DNA of 64,000 nucleotides from Symsagittifera roscoffensis. Lineage: Eukaryota > Xenacoelomorpha > Acoela > Convolutidae. The stretch lies in contig NC_087063.1 of NCBI RefSeq assembly GCF_963678635.1, positions 12,438,368 through 12,502,367 of the forward strand, in the 5' to 3' direction. Each line of letters opens with the position of its first letter. The stretch's first letter is position 1. Made by a program: the position numbers and the translations under genes. The notes beneath the pieces were generated by a model that saw only the letters and a program-made list of their open reading frames with translations, searched no databases and was not told where the DNA came from. Shown here piece after piece: positions 32,082-42,249 of this stretch.

Positions 32082-33167
32082 TCCTCCTCTGCGTAGGGTA
32101 AGGTTTCATCGTCCGCTTCGATCACCTCGTTTGGATCCAGGTCGAGCGGTGTATTCGTTCCTTCCTCCATGACTTCGTTTCCATCGTTCTTCTCCCTCGT
32201 GCCCTTCTCGTTGACCTCACAAGCAGGATCCATCATTAGATAATCCCCTTCTTCTATGTCTGCGGGTATACACCAGTCTTCTGTCGATGGATTGTGTGGC
32301 TTAATGTTCTCGTAGTGGGTGGCTCGGCCAGTACTCAGTCTATAAAAGCGTCCCTCTTGGTGCACCTCCGTAATCATGAAGTGTCCCCTCCACTTTTTAG
32401 GAGCTTTTTTGTTCCTTTCGGTAGTATAACGTTCTGAAATACCCATACATAGTCTCCCACCGAGTAAACTTTTGTACCAGCTGCTTTCTTCCTCTGCCTT
32501 GCCTGTGCTTGCTGAGTATTTCGTCTACAGCAATCGTTCAACTCCTGTTGACGTCTGATCACATCCCTCACATAGACCTGTGGAGACGTTTTCTTTCCCT
32601 CATACTCTGGGTACAAAAAAGTTAAGGGTAAAGACTTCTCGTGTCCAGTTAGCCTCATGTAAGGACTAACTCCAGTGTTGGAGTGTTGCGTGCTATTATA
32701 GGCTCCCATCACCTGTGTGGAAGGTATCTGTCCCAATCGGTCATGTACCTGGAACAATACACTCTCAGCATCGACACTAATGTCCTATTCTGCCTTTCCA
32801 CTAAGCCATTCGTCTGGGGGTGGTATGTCGTGGAGTGAGCCTGAGCAACCTGTGAGCGTCTCATAAGCTCTTTCGTAAGCTCTCCTACGAAAGCTGTTCC
32901 GTTATCCGATTGAAACGTCATCGGACAACCGTGTCTCGCTATCCACGTATTGACCAGGTGGTCGCACGTCTCTGCCGCCGAGGCAGTTATGCAGGGCACG
33001 GCCTCTGCATACTTCGTGAAATGATCTATCATGACCAACACCTGATTAAACCACTGTCTGTCATGCATATCTTTTGGTGATCTCTCTGCACCACCTCGTT
33101 GAATTAAGACGACTCGATCGATTGTAAAGGAAATCGCAATTTCCTTGGATCCTTGAATTGTTGGCAC
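31988..33167 (-). pseudogene. Retroelement integrase core and C-terminal domain, broken by frameshifts
   Basis: It encodes IDHFTKYAEAVP, FQSDNGTAF (second catalytic Asp) and QTNGLVERQNR (catalytic Glu) in 33167-32709. TGHEKSLPLTFLYPEYEGKK follows, then VGDYVWVFQNVILPKGTKKL in a second frame, then KKWRGHFMITEVHQEGRFYR (GPY/F-like C-terminal domain) in a third frame. The segment upstream of 33100, with the first catalytic Asp, is disrupted by a stop (SIESS-stop-FNEVV) and a frame change. At least three lesions make it non-functional. This is a typical Ty3/gypsy integrase. Confidence 0.88.
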
Positions 33168-33209
33168 GCTGTTACCTACTTCTCACATGCCTTTTTCATT
33201 CCAGGCCAC

Positions 33210-34290
33210 TCAAAGCGCTTCGGGATCCTCTGATACACTTTTTCTATCCCCTGATGGCCCATGTAGTGTGTGTAACGCTAGTTCTGACAGTTCTGATCCC
33301 GAGTTCGAGTTCCTGTCTAAATAGGTGTCCATTCCTGAGTTTCGGGAATCGTCATCCGTCGATGAGGTTGTGCTGGAGACTGCACGCTCCTCCAGATCAT
33401 GTCCATCTGAACTCCCTGGACAAAAATTTGTTCCCCAGGTCCTGTTTTTCATCAGGAATTTCTTCATCTATCTCAGACTCCCCAGACAAACTTCCTTGTC
33501 CCGAGTGTTGTTCTTGTGCTCGCTGGCTCTTCTCATTGTTCGTCTCTCCGGACAAACAATCTTGCACCAGGTTTCGCTTTACCTTTACTCCTTCTTTATC
33601 CTGGTCCACAAAGGTAACAGTTTTCCTTCGCGTATTGCTCCCCTGTTCTTTCCGTCCGTACGAAGTACTGGTTAAAACCTCATGTGGTATTGAGGATACT
33701 AGTTGCTGAAATGTTGTCCTACAACCCCTCTCGTTCTCTTCGTGTTGTCGTCTGGAAGGCATGATCTTCACCTTCTTCCGAACTGTTAGTGATGCCACTG
33801 CTGCTGTCCACTCGGGGTCATCTCTGGTCACTTCTCTTTCTCACAATCCACCCAGCATCCGCATCACTTGCGGTGTGACCTGCACCGTTTTATCCAAAAA
33901 TGAGAGGCTGTTTTAGTTCGTGCGAGAGAGTTCTTGCTGGGACAGGTTTGAGCGCAGCAACAGATCCAAGGGGACCGGGTCCTCCTTGGATGGGATCTTT
34001 ATCTCGGCTGCTTTCTCTACAGGTAACTCAGGGTGTCCTGGAATTGGATGTCCAGACTTGTCCAACCATCTCGTTAAGGGAAGCGCTTCATAAGTTTCTT
34101 TGTCCAGAAACGAGAATCCCTCCTTTATTTCTGCCTGATTGGCTTGTTTCTGCTCCATTCTCTCATAGAACTCACTTTTCTTGCTGAGGCTGTCAGCATT
34201 CTGGTGTTTATCACGCATCCTGTGTTCGATTATCATCAGGTAGCCATTCAATCTTACTATCCATCTACCAATATAACTCTGATCCATCAA
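33210..34290 (-). pseudogene. RNase H C-terminal end plus pol linker, inner copy
   Basis: The frame 34290-33913 starts inside RNase H (WIVRLNGYLMIIEHRM, KHQNADSLSKKSEF) and continues into the RNase H-integrase spacer (FSFLDKETYEALPLTRWLDK). The spacer goes on in 33831-33397 (MTRDDPEWTAAVASL, a long polar region with GQGSLSGESE repeats) and 33467-33210. Stops separate the pieces. The first two-thirds of RNase H and all of reverse transcriptase are absent. Confidence 0.75.
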
Positions 34291-35720
34291 TTAGGTCTTC
34301 AACCAAGATAACGCTCTGTTGTCTACGCGTAACTTAAAGGGAGCGCTCCCCAAGTCAGAATTCAAATTTTTAATTGCAACAAATTCCTAAACTCAAAAAT
34401 CAACTAAAAATTTCTCTTTTATTCAGTTTCAATTTGAAGCTTAGTTGCTTGATTTCTCATTTGAGTTTTCCCACACAAAAACAATTTTGAGTTTTAACAT
34501 CTTCATCTTAGTTACTTCTTTGTTCATTTCTTTTCTTATGGTCTTCATCGTTTAGAAGTTCTAAAACTCCCTGGACAAAACTTTGTTCCCCAGGTCCTGT
34601 TTTTCATCAGGAACTTCTTCATCTATCTCAGACCCCCCAGACAAACTTCCTTGTCCCGAGTGTTGTTCTTGTGCTCGCTGGCTCTTCTCATTGTTCGTCT
34701 CCCCGGACAAACAATCTTGCACCAGGTTTCGTTTTACCTTTACTCCTTCTTTATCCTGGTCCACAAAGGTAACAGTTTTCCTTCGCGTTTTGCTCCCCTG
34801 TTCTTTCCGTCCGTACGAAGTACTGGTTAAAACCTCATGTGGTATTGAGGATACTAGTTGCTGAACTTTTGTCCTACAATCCCTCTCGTTCTCTTCGTGT
34901 TGTCGTCTGGAAGGCATGATCTTCACCTTCTCCCGAACTGTTAGTGATGCCACTGCTGCTGTCCACTCGGGGTCATCTCTGGTCACTTCTCTTTCTCACA
35001 ATCCACCCAGCATCCGCATCACTTGCGGTGTGACCTGCACCGTTTTATCCAAAAATGAGAGGCTGTTTTAGTTCGTGCGAGAGAGTTCTTGCTGGACCAG
35101 GTTTGAGTGCAGCAACAGATCCAAGGGGACCGGGTCCTCCTTGGATAGGATATTTATCTCGGCTGCTTTCTCTACAGGTAACTCAGGGTGTCCTGGAATT
35201 GGATGTCCAGACTTGTCCAACCATCTCGTTAAGGGAAGCGCTTCATAAGTTTCTTTGTCCAGAAACGAGAATCCCTCCTTTATTTCTGCCTGATTGGCTT
35301 GTTTCTGCTCCATTCTCTCATAGAACTCACTTTTCTTGCTGAGGCTGTCAGCATTCTGGTGTTTATCACGCATCCTGTGTTCGATTATCATCAGGTAGCC
35401 ATTCAATCTTACTATCCATCTACCAATATAACTCTGATCCATCAATTAGGTCTTCAACCAAGATAACGCTCTGTTGTCTACGCGTAACTTAAAGGGAGCG
35501 CTCCCCAAGTCAGAATTCAAATTTTTAATTGCAACAAATTCCTAAACTCAAAAATCAACTAAAAATTTCTCTTTTATTCGGTTTCAATTTGAAGCTTAGT
35601 TGCTTGATTTCTCATTTGAGTTTTCCCACACAAAAACATTTTTGAGTTTTAACATCTTCATCTTAGTTACTTCTTTGTTCATTTCTTTTCTTATGGTCTT
35701 CATCGTTTAGAAGTTCTAAA
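33411..35720 (-). repeat. Direct tandem duplication of 1,155 bp within pol
   Basis: Units 33411-34565 and 34566-35720 are nearly identical; the differences I noticed are a handful of substitutions such as AAATTTG/AAACTTTG at the start. The unit spans the end of the polar linker, RNase H end, and AT-rich sequence to GTTTAGAAGTTCTAAA. The period is a multiple of three. High identity within an old element indicates a duplication much later than the insertion, or an assembly duplication. Confidence 0.9.
34561..35445 (-). pseudogene. RNase H C-terminal end plus pol linker, outer copy
   Basis: Second copy of the RNase H-linker segment, created by the 1,155-bp duplication. It keeps the MDQSYIGRWIVRLNGY start and the same stop between the two frames as the inner copy, so the break predates the duplication. 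Confidence 0.75.
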
Positions 35721-35909
35721 ACTTCTAAATTCTTATTATCTTTCTACTTTTTGCATCTTGTTTTTCGGCTTTTTCTCATTGCTCCATCTCCTCTTCCTGT
35801 GACTTGAATCCGCACTCTCAGTCAGTGTCTTGCAACTTGTCGGTGGCCATTCTGACGCTGTTGGAGGCAGTCCTCCAACACCCCTGCTCTTCTACCCTTT
35901 GTTTGCAAC

Positions 35910-36420
35910 TGTAACATTCGCTCAAATACTACACAGTGACGGAGCGTAGAAAAAGTACCTATTGACGACTGGCTGGCGCCAGTTACCTAAATTTTACTCG
36001 TTTTTCTCCGTCTTGACCTAGCCACATGATTTTCTGGTCTGTTTAGGGCTAAGTAAAAAGTTACCATTTTTAGGCCATCAGTCAAACGACTTTTAATCAG
36101 CTTCCGTTTACATGCGAAGACAACCACATAGCTGGGTCTCAGATCCCCAGACTACGTGATTGCTTTTAAAAACGCGGCTCGAATATCCTATTCTACTATG
36201 TTTTTGGTGACAATTCTATGTTAAATCCATTGGAGATGGATTGACCCTTTCCTCTTTCTAGCTACTCATATTCTAAAATAACAAACATACCGGTGTCAAT
36301 TCAAAGGTTTATGACATCAGAGTAGCTAAAAAGTTAGTTTACAACAGCCTTTCACCATATGATGTCTCTGGGGGGCCGAGCCTCCGATTCCGTGCTTTTT
36401 TTGTAATAACGTTGTTATTA
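35910..36420 (-). repeat. 5' LTR of the macro-domain retroelement (truncated)
   Basis: It begins TGTAACATTCGCTCAAATAC on the plus strand and follows the LTR at 27613 through GACGACTGGCTGGCG, GCTGGGTCTCAGATCCCCAG, GGAGATGGATTGACCCTTTC and the GAGTAGCTAAAAAG block. It loses similarity near 36410, where the oppositely oriented element begins. It is clearly diverged from the 3' LTR. Confidence 0.7.
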
Positions 36421-36430
36421 CTCCCAATTC

Positions 36431-39039
36431 GTGGCACAGGAGGGTAGCAAAGAATGGAGGGTTAGCAAGGAATGGCTCTCGACTGAGCAACAGGCCACGA
36501 GGCAGCGGGTATCTAGCAATCCTCTTGACAGAAATGCGACGAGGAATACCGCTCGAACTTGGTGGATGGCACTGGAGACCATGAAAGAACTGGAGATTTG
36601 CCTGAAGAAACTCGATTGTGGAGTTTCCCCCAAGCGTCACAATTGGGCTACCCAGCAAAAAGCCGAGATTAACAAGTTAGAGTTGGGGAACCAGCCGAAA
36701 CGAACTTGGCAAAATCTGCTGCGGGAATATTTCCAAGTAGCGATGAGAGCACCCTCGTCTGCGTTGCAATTGATGGCAAAACCTTTCGTCAGGACGACAG
36801 GACAACTAATATTCGCATGGATCCTGGTGGGAATAGAACTAGAAGTGTTGACCTCACATGATAAGTTGAAGCTGGGCAACAAGAGTCTTGAGGTTTATCA
36901 GATGCTGGTACAGAATATCACCGGAGATAATTCCGGTTTGAGTCTAGCGAGAAGAAACGATGCCACTTGTTTCTTCTGTTTCTTGAGGTGGATAATGTCA
37001 CTGATGACCAACAGTACCATCCAAGTATGTCATCAGAAGGCCATGGGGAGCAAAACTATGTAGAGGAGAGTCTCCGCGAACATACTGAACGTGTACCAGA
37101 GTACGGGGATCGAAAAGGAAGATGACTCCAGACAGTCTCTAGAAAACCACGGAGAACTTGACGAAGTTCGGAGATTCTAAAACAAGAAGTTCGAAGAGGG
37201 GCATGACGTGCATCGCAATTTAGTCCTGGCTGGAGACTACTAGAAACCCAACAGACGGGAAAAGACCACTATGCATCTAGTGTAATGGTGATAGCATATA
37301 ACCCCTTCTTGGAATCAGAGGCCGGGAATGCCCACAAGAAATTTGAAACGACAGACTTGTTGAAATTTTGGACATAAAAGATAATTTAAATTGACTCAGC
37401 GGAAAAGGAGAGGCCGAGCATAAGTCTGATGCTTGAGAAGATGCGAGAGGTGATTAGCGTGCCGCGCTCAAACAAGAGGGTGGGACTGAAAGTGGGAAAT
37501 AAAAATGGCATGCTGGTCACAAATCTGAGAACGGTTTGGAAGCTACTGAGGCTTTCTTGGTGCCCACATCCCCATGCAAACCTGATAGAAGAAGTCACGG
37601 AGCGAGTAAGACTGTAGCCGACGAAGGAAGAAGATTTGGGAACTCTGAACGTGATACACAAGCTGATCCTACCCCACAATAAGGAGCCGGGAGAAATAAT
37701 GAACAAGCTAGAGAAGTCAATGTAGAAGATGAAAACCGGTAGTTGACTCGATCTGACCTCAGGAAGTGGAGAACATTCTTGTGATGGACGATCATGTGTC
37801 AGGGTAGAGTCCTTTCAGAGAGAAGATCTAGCCACTTGGTTGGGCGACATCACTGAGAAAGAGAAGAGTTAAGTGCAGATAGTGGCTGAGTGTTACACGA
37901 ACACTACAGCAAATATAGCAACAGCATTTGGGTTCTTCTCAAGGATGTGCAGTTTACAGTCGCTGGAGATGCTGGAGTCCGAACACCACTTGGTAACTGC
38001 GTTGGGCGTGGAGTCATGGCCCGGAGTGCTGCATACAACCCAGAAGCATATCAGAGGGTGGAAGATTGGTCTAGAGAAGGAAATGGGGTTTCCCATGAGT
38101 GAAGCCTACAGTTTGCCAGTGAACGCAAAGTCCCTAGTGGGATCAGTCGTGGCCAACATGTGTGGATGCCACTACCCACTACACATGGCGATGGTGGAGG
38201 TATCCAGCCAGAGGATACTGATTGACAAAGCCTTCTCGGTACCAAAATCCGTACGCCTGGCAAGAATGTCGCATCCCTCGCACCGACTGTTGAGGAAGAT
38301 TCTGGGGACTGTACCGGGGGAACAGAGAGATAACTTGAGTGAGATCTTGCAGGAGGAACTCTTGAGTCTGGAAGGTGAGAAAACGAGTGACTTCGAGAGA
38401 CAAAACACGATCGGGAAACCGATAAGCAGCACACCCGCACTGGAGGAGAATGACGTGAAGCATGAAAAAATGATGAAGTTGGAACCTCTGCTTGAAGCAT
38501 CGGGAGAACGCAACCTCCGGAGTATAAACCTCACACATGGGGAATGCCCGTGCCACTGCCTGGCTCGAACGGTGTGGTATCCGGAGCAATCAAACCTCTG
38601 TATGATATGGGACGTGGAAGAAATTAGGTCAATCGGGTTACCCGATCATCGACAGAAGATGCCTCTACTGGTAGTGAGTTCAATGCTGGCGTTGCGATGG
38701 ATGGAAGTAAATGAAACGAATTATTGAGAGTCGAAGACACCGACAGCGGAATCGATACACGCTATTGATTATAGCAGAAGGCTGAAGTTGTTTGAGACTG
38801 CGTGCAAGGTATTCGCTAAACCAATTGAGGTCAGGCATGTGTGGAGCCGCATAAGATTCTTCCCATGGTTTCGAGCGACATTGACGTCTTGGTTATACGC
38901 GGTGACGAAGGATCACATGAAAAAACATCAGAAAGAATGTCGACAGTTCCTGGCTGAGATAGGACCGGAAGCCTTCAAAAGACCTGTGCCAGTCGGTCAT
39001 ATCTGGAAGTTTGACCTTGAGGGACACGAATTTACGTGA
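36431..39039 (+). pseudogene. Decayed long 3' ORF of the retroelement family, unrecognised
   Basis: One frame (36431-37063), then, after an indel, another frame (about 37400-39039) interrupted by a few stops (37617, about 37724, 37872, 38727). The N-terminal half matches the minus-strand ORF at 29698-28711. The C-terminal half, absent there, includes YTNTTANIATAFGFFSRM, HHLVTALGVESWPGVLHTT, CGCHYPLHMAMVEV and FPWFRATLTSWLYAVTKDHM. The full protein would exceed 800 residues. It has no zinc knuckle, protease, RT or integrase motif and no signal peptide. Function is unknown. It might be a captured viral protein, but I cannot show that from sequence. Confidence 0.6.
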
Positions 39040-39374
39040 TTTTGGAGTGAAGTTTTTTTTTCAAAAATTCGAATAGAGCCTGTCATGCTCAGTTTTCTCG
39101 CGACAATTGAAAACATAAAAAGAGAAATCAGAACGACCGAAATAACAATTGCGGGAAAGTTGTCATACATATACAGTGGGAAATCGCTATTCGCAATTTT
39201 CATCGTAGAAAACCAGAGTAGGGCTGTCCTATCTGATATAGGAGACCAAACGAACACGAGAGCAGAGCTAAAATCAACTGGACCAGTGTGAACCTTCAAC
39301 GGAAAGGCGGACAAGTGAAGTCTCCCAATGTCCAGAGTCAAAACTATATTCTTGAGTTAAAACTTACTTCCCTT

Positions 39375-39875
39375 GATTGGGACTCATCGTTAGAAAACTT
39401 CTTGAGTTATATTTGATTATAATTAAGCCAGAGTCGTTAATTAGTTTAGTTACTCTGTGTCTCAAGCGTGCTGCTATGTAAGTACCAAATTTAGTTTTCT
39501 CGAGTGTGTTTTATGATTGTTATGTTGAGATAAGGCGAGTTTTAGGTTGATCCATCTGAAATGGATCAAAGTTCCACTGTCTAATAAAAAATAACTTAAC
39601 GGATTGTTCCGACCCTGTTTTTAATGGCGTTCGTTTATTTTGGGTATTTCGAGACCTAAGTATGGGAACGTTCTTATTTTCTAGAGTGGGGGGATATTTT
39701 GGTAGTAGTCTTTAAGCTGTAACGGGTTCTAGTCTCATGTCGCAAGCGAACCGAATTGGCTTCGACCGTTTGTGAGGTAGAAAAACACAAGATAGTGTCC
39801 CTGACTCTTGAGCCAATTTTTATAGGGCCTATTTTTCTTAAGCCTCATATGTGACCGATGTAGGCGACTGTTACA
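39375..39875 (+). repeat. Diverged 3' LTR of the plus-strand element
   Basis: It carries GGTTGATCCATCTGAAATGG and ACCCTGTTTTTAATGGCG, matching the reverse complement of the other LTRs in the same order, and ends TGTTACA at 39875. The left boundary is approximate. Confidence 0.5.
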
Positions 39876-40312
39876 TAGTGTTTTTATGGCGCTCCTGGGT
39901 GTTTATACGACATCATGACTACGGAGTCGAACCCACTTGACACAGCTTCGGGCTGCAAGCCCATTCTAGAGTACAAGTGGTACGGTTCAGCGGGAACGTG
40001 TAAGCCTTCCGGTTGTACCGTGATAGCTTTTTAAGAAAACTTGAGAAAACTTCCTGGTACGCTCTCCGAACGAGGCTTAGCTAGCTGAGTAAGGGGGGGT
40101 AACTAGGGGGACAAAAACACGAGCAAAAAGACAAAAAGCGAAACAAAAACAAGAAAAAAGTATAGAAAACGGAACAAAAACCATAAAACAAAAAAGACAG
40201 TGACTTTGATTCCAGATTAGTTGGATCAAACCTTTATATTAATTAAATAGTATACCCATACTGTTTTATAACACCGATCGTTTCGATCAATCTAGCAATT
40301 TAAACCAGTGAC
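39876..40312. other. Spacer between retroelement families
   Basis: No gene recognised. It contains an A-rich tract with repeated GAAACAAAAAC-like words at about 40110-40200. The last bases lead into a polypurine tract and LTR, so part may be a leftover internal 3' end of a gypsy-like element. Confidence 0.35.
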
Positions 40313-40340
40313 TTCAATAAGGTGCCCAAGTGGGGGGCGT

Positions 40341-40895
40341 TGTTAAGGGTTTTCAGATAGCTTGCAACCTAGCCGGACCACTAGGAGACTTGACTGGAAA
40401 AGGTGACCAGCCGAGTGGGAAAGTGGTTCAGAAGGACTGAGCTGAACCGCTAGGAAACTTGACTGGAAGAGGTGACCAACCAAGTGGGAAGGTGGTGCTG
40501 GTGTCAAGTGCAGTGCACGTCAAGGGGACAACCAGCACGGGATCACTACAACAAGAAGAGGACGCACAGGGGTGTTCTCAAGTTGGGCAAACGGGTATCG
40601 TTAAAATCCACATTACATTATAGGAAATAAGTGTAAAATTGGATAAGCGGAGCCCCATTGTTTTGAGGAGGTTTTTACACAAGCAGGCCTGGAAACAGGT
40701 CTACGGTTTTCTCTCGAGAGGTTTAGCACCCGGCGCTTAAGGGATTTTTTGGCTTAAGAGGGGGCTAAAGAGGGGGGAGGTTAGAAGGGGGGCTGGTTAG
40801 GTTAGAGGTTGGCGGTTGTAAATTGTAAAGAGGGGGGACACATTAGAGTAACTAATTGTTCGGCATCGTCAATTTAGTTACATTAGTTACTTACA
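40341..40895 (+). repeat. LTR 1 of the gag-bearing family
   Basis: It begins TGTTAAGGGTTTTCAGATAG directly after a G-rich polypurine tract (AAGTGGGGGGCG) and ends ...TTAGTTACTTACA. The matching LTR is at 44950-45497. Length is about 550 bp. Confidence 0.75.
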
Positions 40896-40900
40896 CGCGT

Positions 40901-40922
40901 TGGTTATAAGAAGCGGATATCC
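40901..40922 (+). promoter_or_regulatory. Candidate primer-binding site
   Basis: TGGTTATAAGAAGCGGATAT starts five bases after the LTR end. Many gypsy-like elements have a similar TGG-anchored sequence here that pairs with a tRNA 3' end. Which tRNA is used is not clear. The same site recurs at 45503. Confidence 0.5.
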
Positions 40923-41401
40923 AAATTTAACATCGAGTTAAGGTAGGTACCCTGGTCGGATCGGTAGGGGGGAACGGACATAGACAGTTTTTGTGATACC
41001 CCATAAGATCGCTAGCAGGGGGGAGGAAAACGCGTGGCAATCGGGTACCAGACATTTTTTCGGACAAAAGTTGACATCTGTCAACTTTGAATTTTAGGTG
41101 GGTTCATCTCTCTGTTTTTGAAATTTTTCCTGTTTAAATTTTTACGTTTTAGTGAAAATTTGTTGTTGGTATTTGAACGAACAGGTGATCACAAGATACC
41201 TGCGAGGAAGTTAGGGTTTCAAATAGCCTGAAACAACGAGAGGGAGATAAATACAGGGGGTCAGTATTTGGGTTTTGGCCATTAAGACAGGGATTTTGGA
41301 AATTTTTTTACTAGAGATCAAGTGGTGGTACACGGTACAGTGGTTCAAGAGTCCCCACAACGAAGAAGAAGAGATCCTACTATCCAGACACTTATTGAAT
41401 A

Positions 41402-41905
41402 GTCTTGGGACAGTGGTCTTGGGACAGTGGTGTTGGGACAGTGGTCTTGGGATACTGGTCTTGGGACAGTGGTCTTGGGACAGTGGTTTTGGGACAGTGG
41501 TCTTGGGACAGAGGTCTTGGGACAGTGGTCTTGGGACAGTGGTCTTGGGATACTGATCTTGGGACAGTGGTCTTGGCACAGTGGTCTTGGGATACTGATC
41601 TTGGGACAGTGGTCTTGGGACACTGGTCTTGGGGCAGTAGTCTTGAGACAGTAGTCTTGGGACAGTAGTCTCGGGACACTGGTCTTGGGACAGTAGTCTT
41701 GGGACACTGGTCTTGGTACAATAGTCTTGGGACAGTAGTCTTGCGACAGTAGTCTTGGGACACTGGTCTTGGGACAGTAGTCTTGGGACAGTAGTCTTGG
41801 GACAGTAGTCTTGGGACACTGGTCTTGGGACACAAGTCTTGGGACAGTGGTCTTGGGACAGTCGTCTTGGGGCAAGGGTCTTGTGACAGTGGTTTTGGGA
41901 CACTA
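41402..41905 (+). repeat. 14-bp minisatellite, array 1 (about 36 units)
   Basis: The unit is GTCTTGGGACAGTG with variants ending ACACTG, ATACTG and ACAGTA. Because 14 is not a multiple of three, a stop-free unit stays open in every frame on that strand; here several long frames on both strands are artefacts of this. The array sits in the untranslated leader between the primer-binding site and gag. Three further units spaced by AGAGAGGA follow at about 41935-41995. Confidence 0.95.
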
Positions 41906-42249
41906 ACAAGAAGTACTGGGACAGCACTGAATAGTCTTGGGACAGTAGAGAGGAAGTCTTGGGACAGTAGAGAGGAAGTCTCGGAACAGTATAAAGAAGG
42001 GGGGTGACGGTACTAAAAAGTAATAAGACAGGTTGAAGTAACCAATCGCAAAATTAAATTTTCTATCCAGTCCTAAAGATCCGGTACTGTAGGGATCAAG
42101 AACATACAGAATTTTCAAAAAGCTCAGGAAACGTTGTTTTTATTAAATTGTAAATTTTTTTTATTAATTTTGTCAAAAGAGGTTTTAACCTTAGAGTAGA
42201 ATTTTGTATATAGTAATACTGTAAATAGGAACAATTGTAAATAAAAATA

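Larger units (their letters stand above)
27613..36420 (-). mobile_element. Decayed Ty3/gypsy-like retroelement with macro domain (minus strand)
   Basis: Reading the minus strand: 5' LTR (36420-35910), C-terminal RNase H fragments and linker (35445-33210, internally duplicated), integrase (33167-31988), macro domain (to 30967), two unrecognised ORFs (30553-28711), polypurine tract, and 3' LTR (28513-27613). Gag, protease, reverse transcriptase and most of RNase H are missing. Frameshifts and stops in pol show it cannot move on its own. The LTRs are diverged from each other, which fits an old insertion. Confidence 0.8.
36421..39875 (+). mobile_element. 5'-truncated plus-strand relative of the macro-domain retroelement
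   Basis: It contains a decayed homologue of the second 3' ORF (36431-39039) and a diverged LTR ending GACTGTTACA at 39875. It stands head to head with the minus-strand element and begins where that element's 5' LTR is cut off. It may have inserted into or recombined with that LTR. In both elements the unrecognised ORF precedes the 3' LTR, which supports its being a real part of the family. Confidence 0.65.

Noticed and set aside
41402-41905. Possible CRISPR-like array
   Set aside because: The units are contiguous 14-mers without spacers, in a eukaryotic retroelement leader.
41211-41927. Long minus-strand frame rich in the pattern PKTTVPRPLSQD, and similar frames at 45821-46640
   Set aside because: They are translations of the 14-bp minisatellite, which is open in several frames on both strands. 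No start context, domain or conservation supports a protein.
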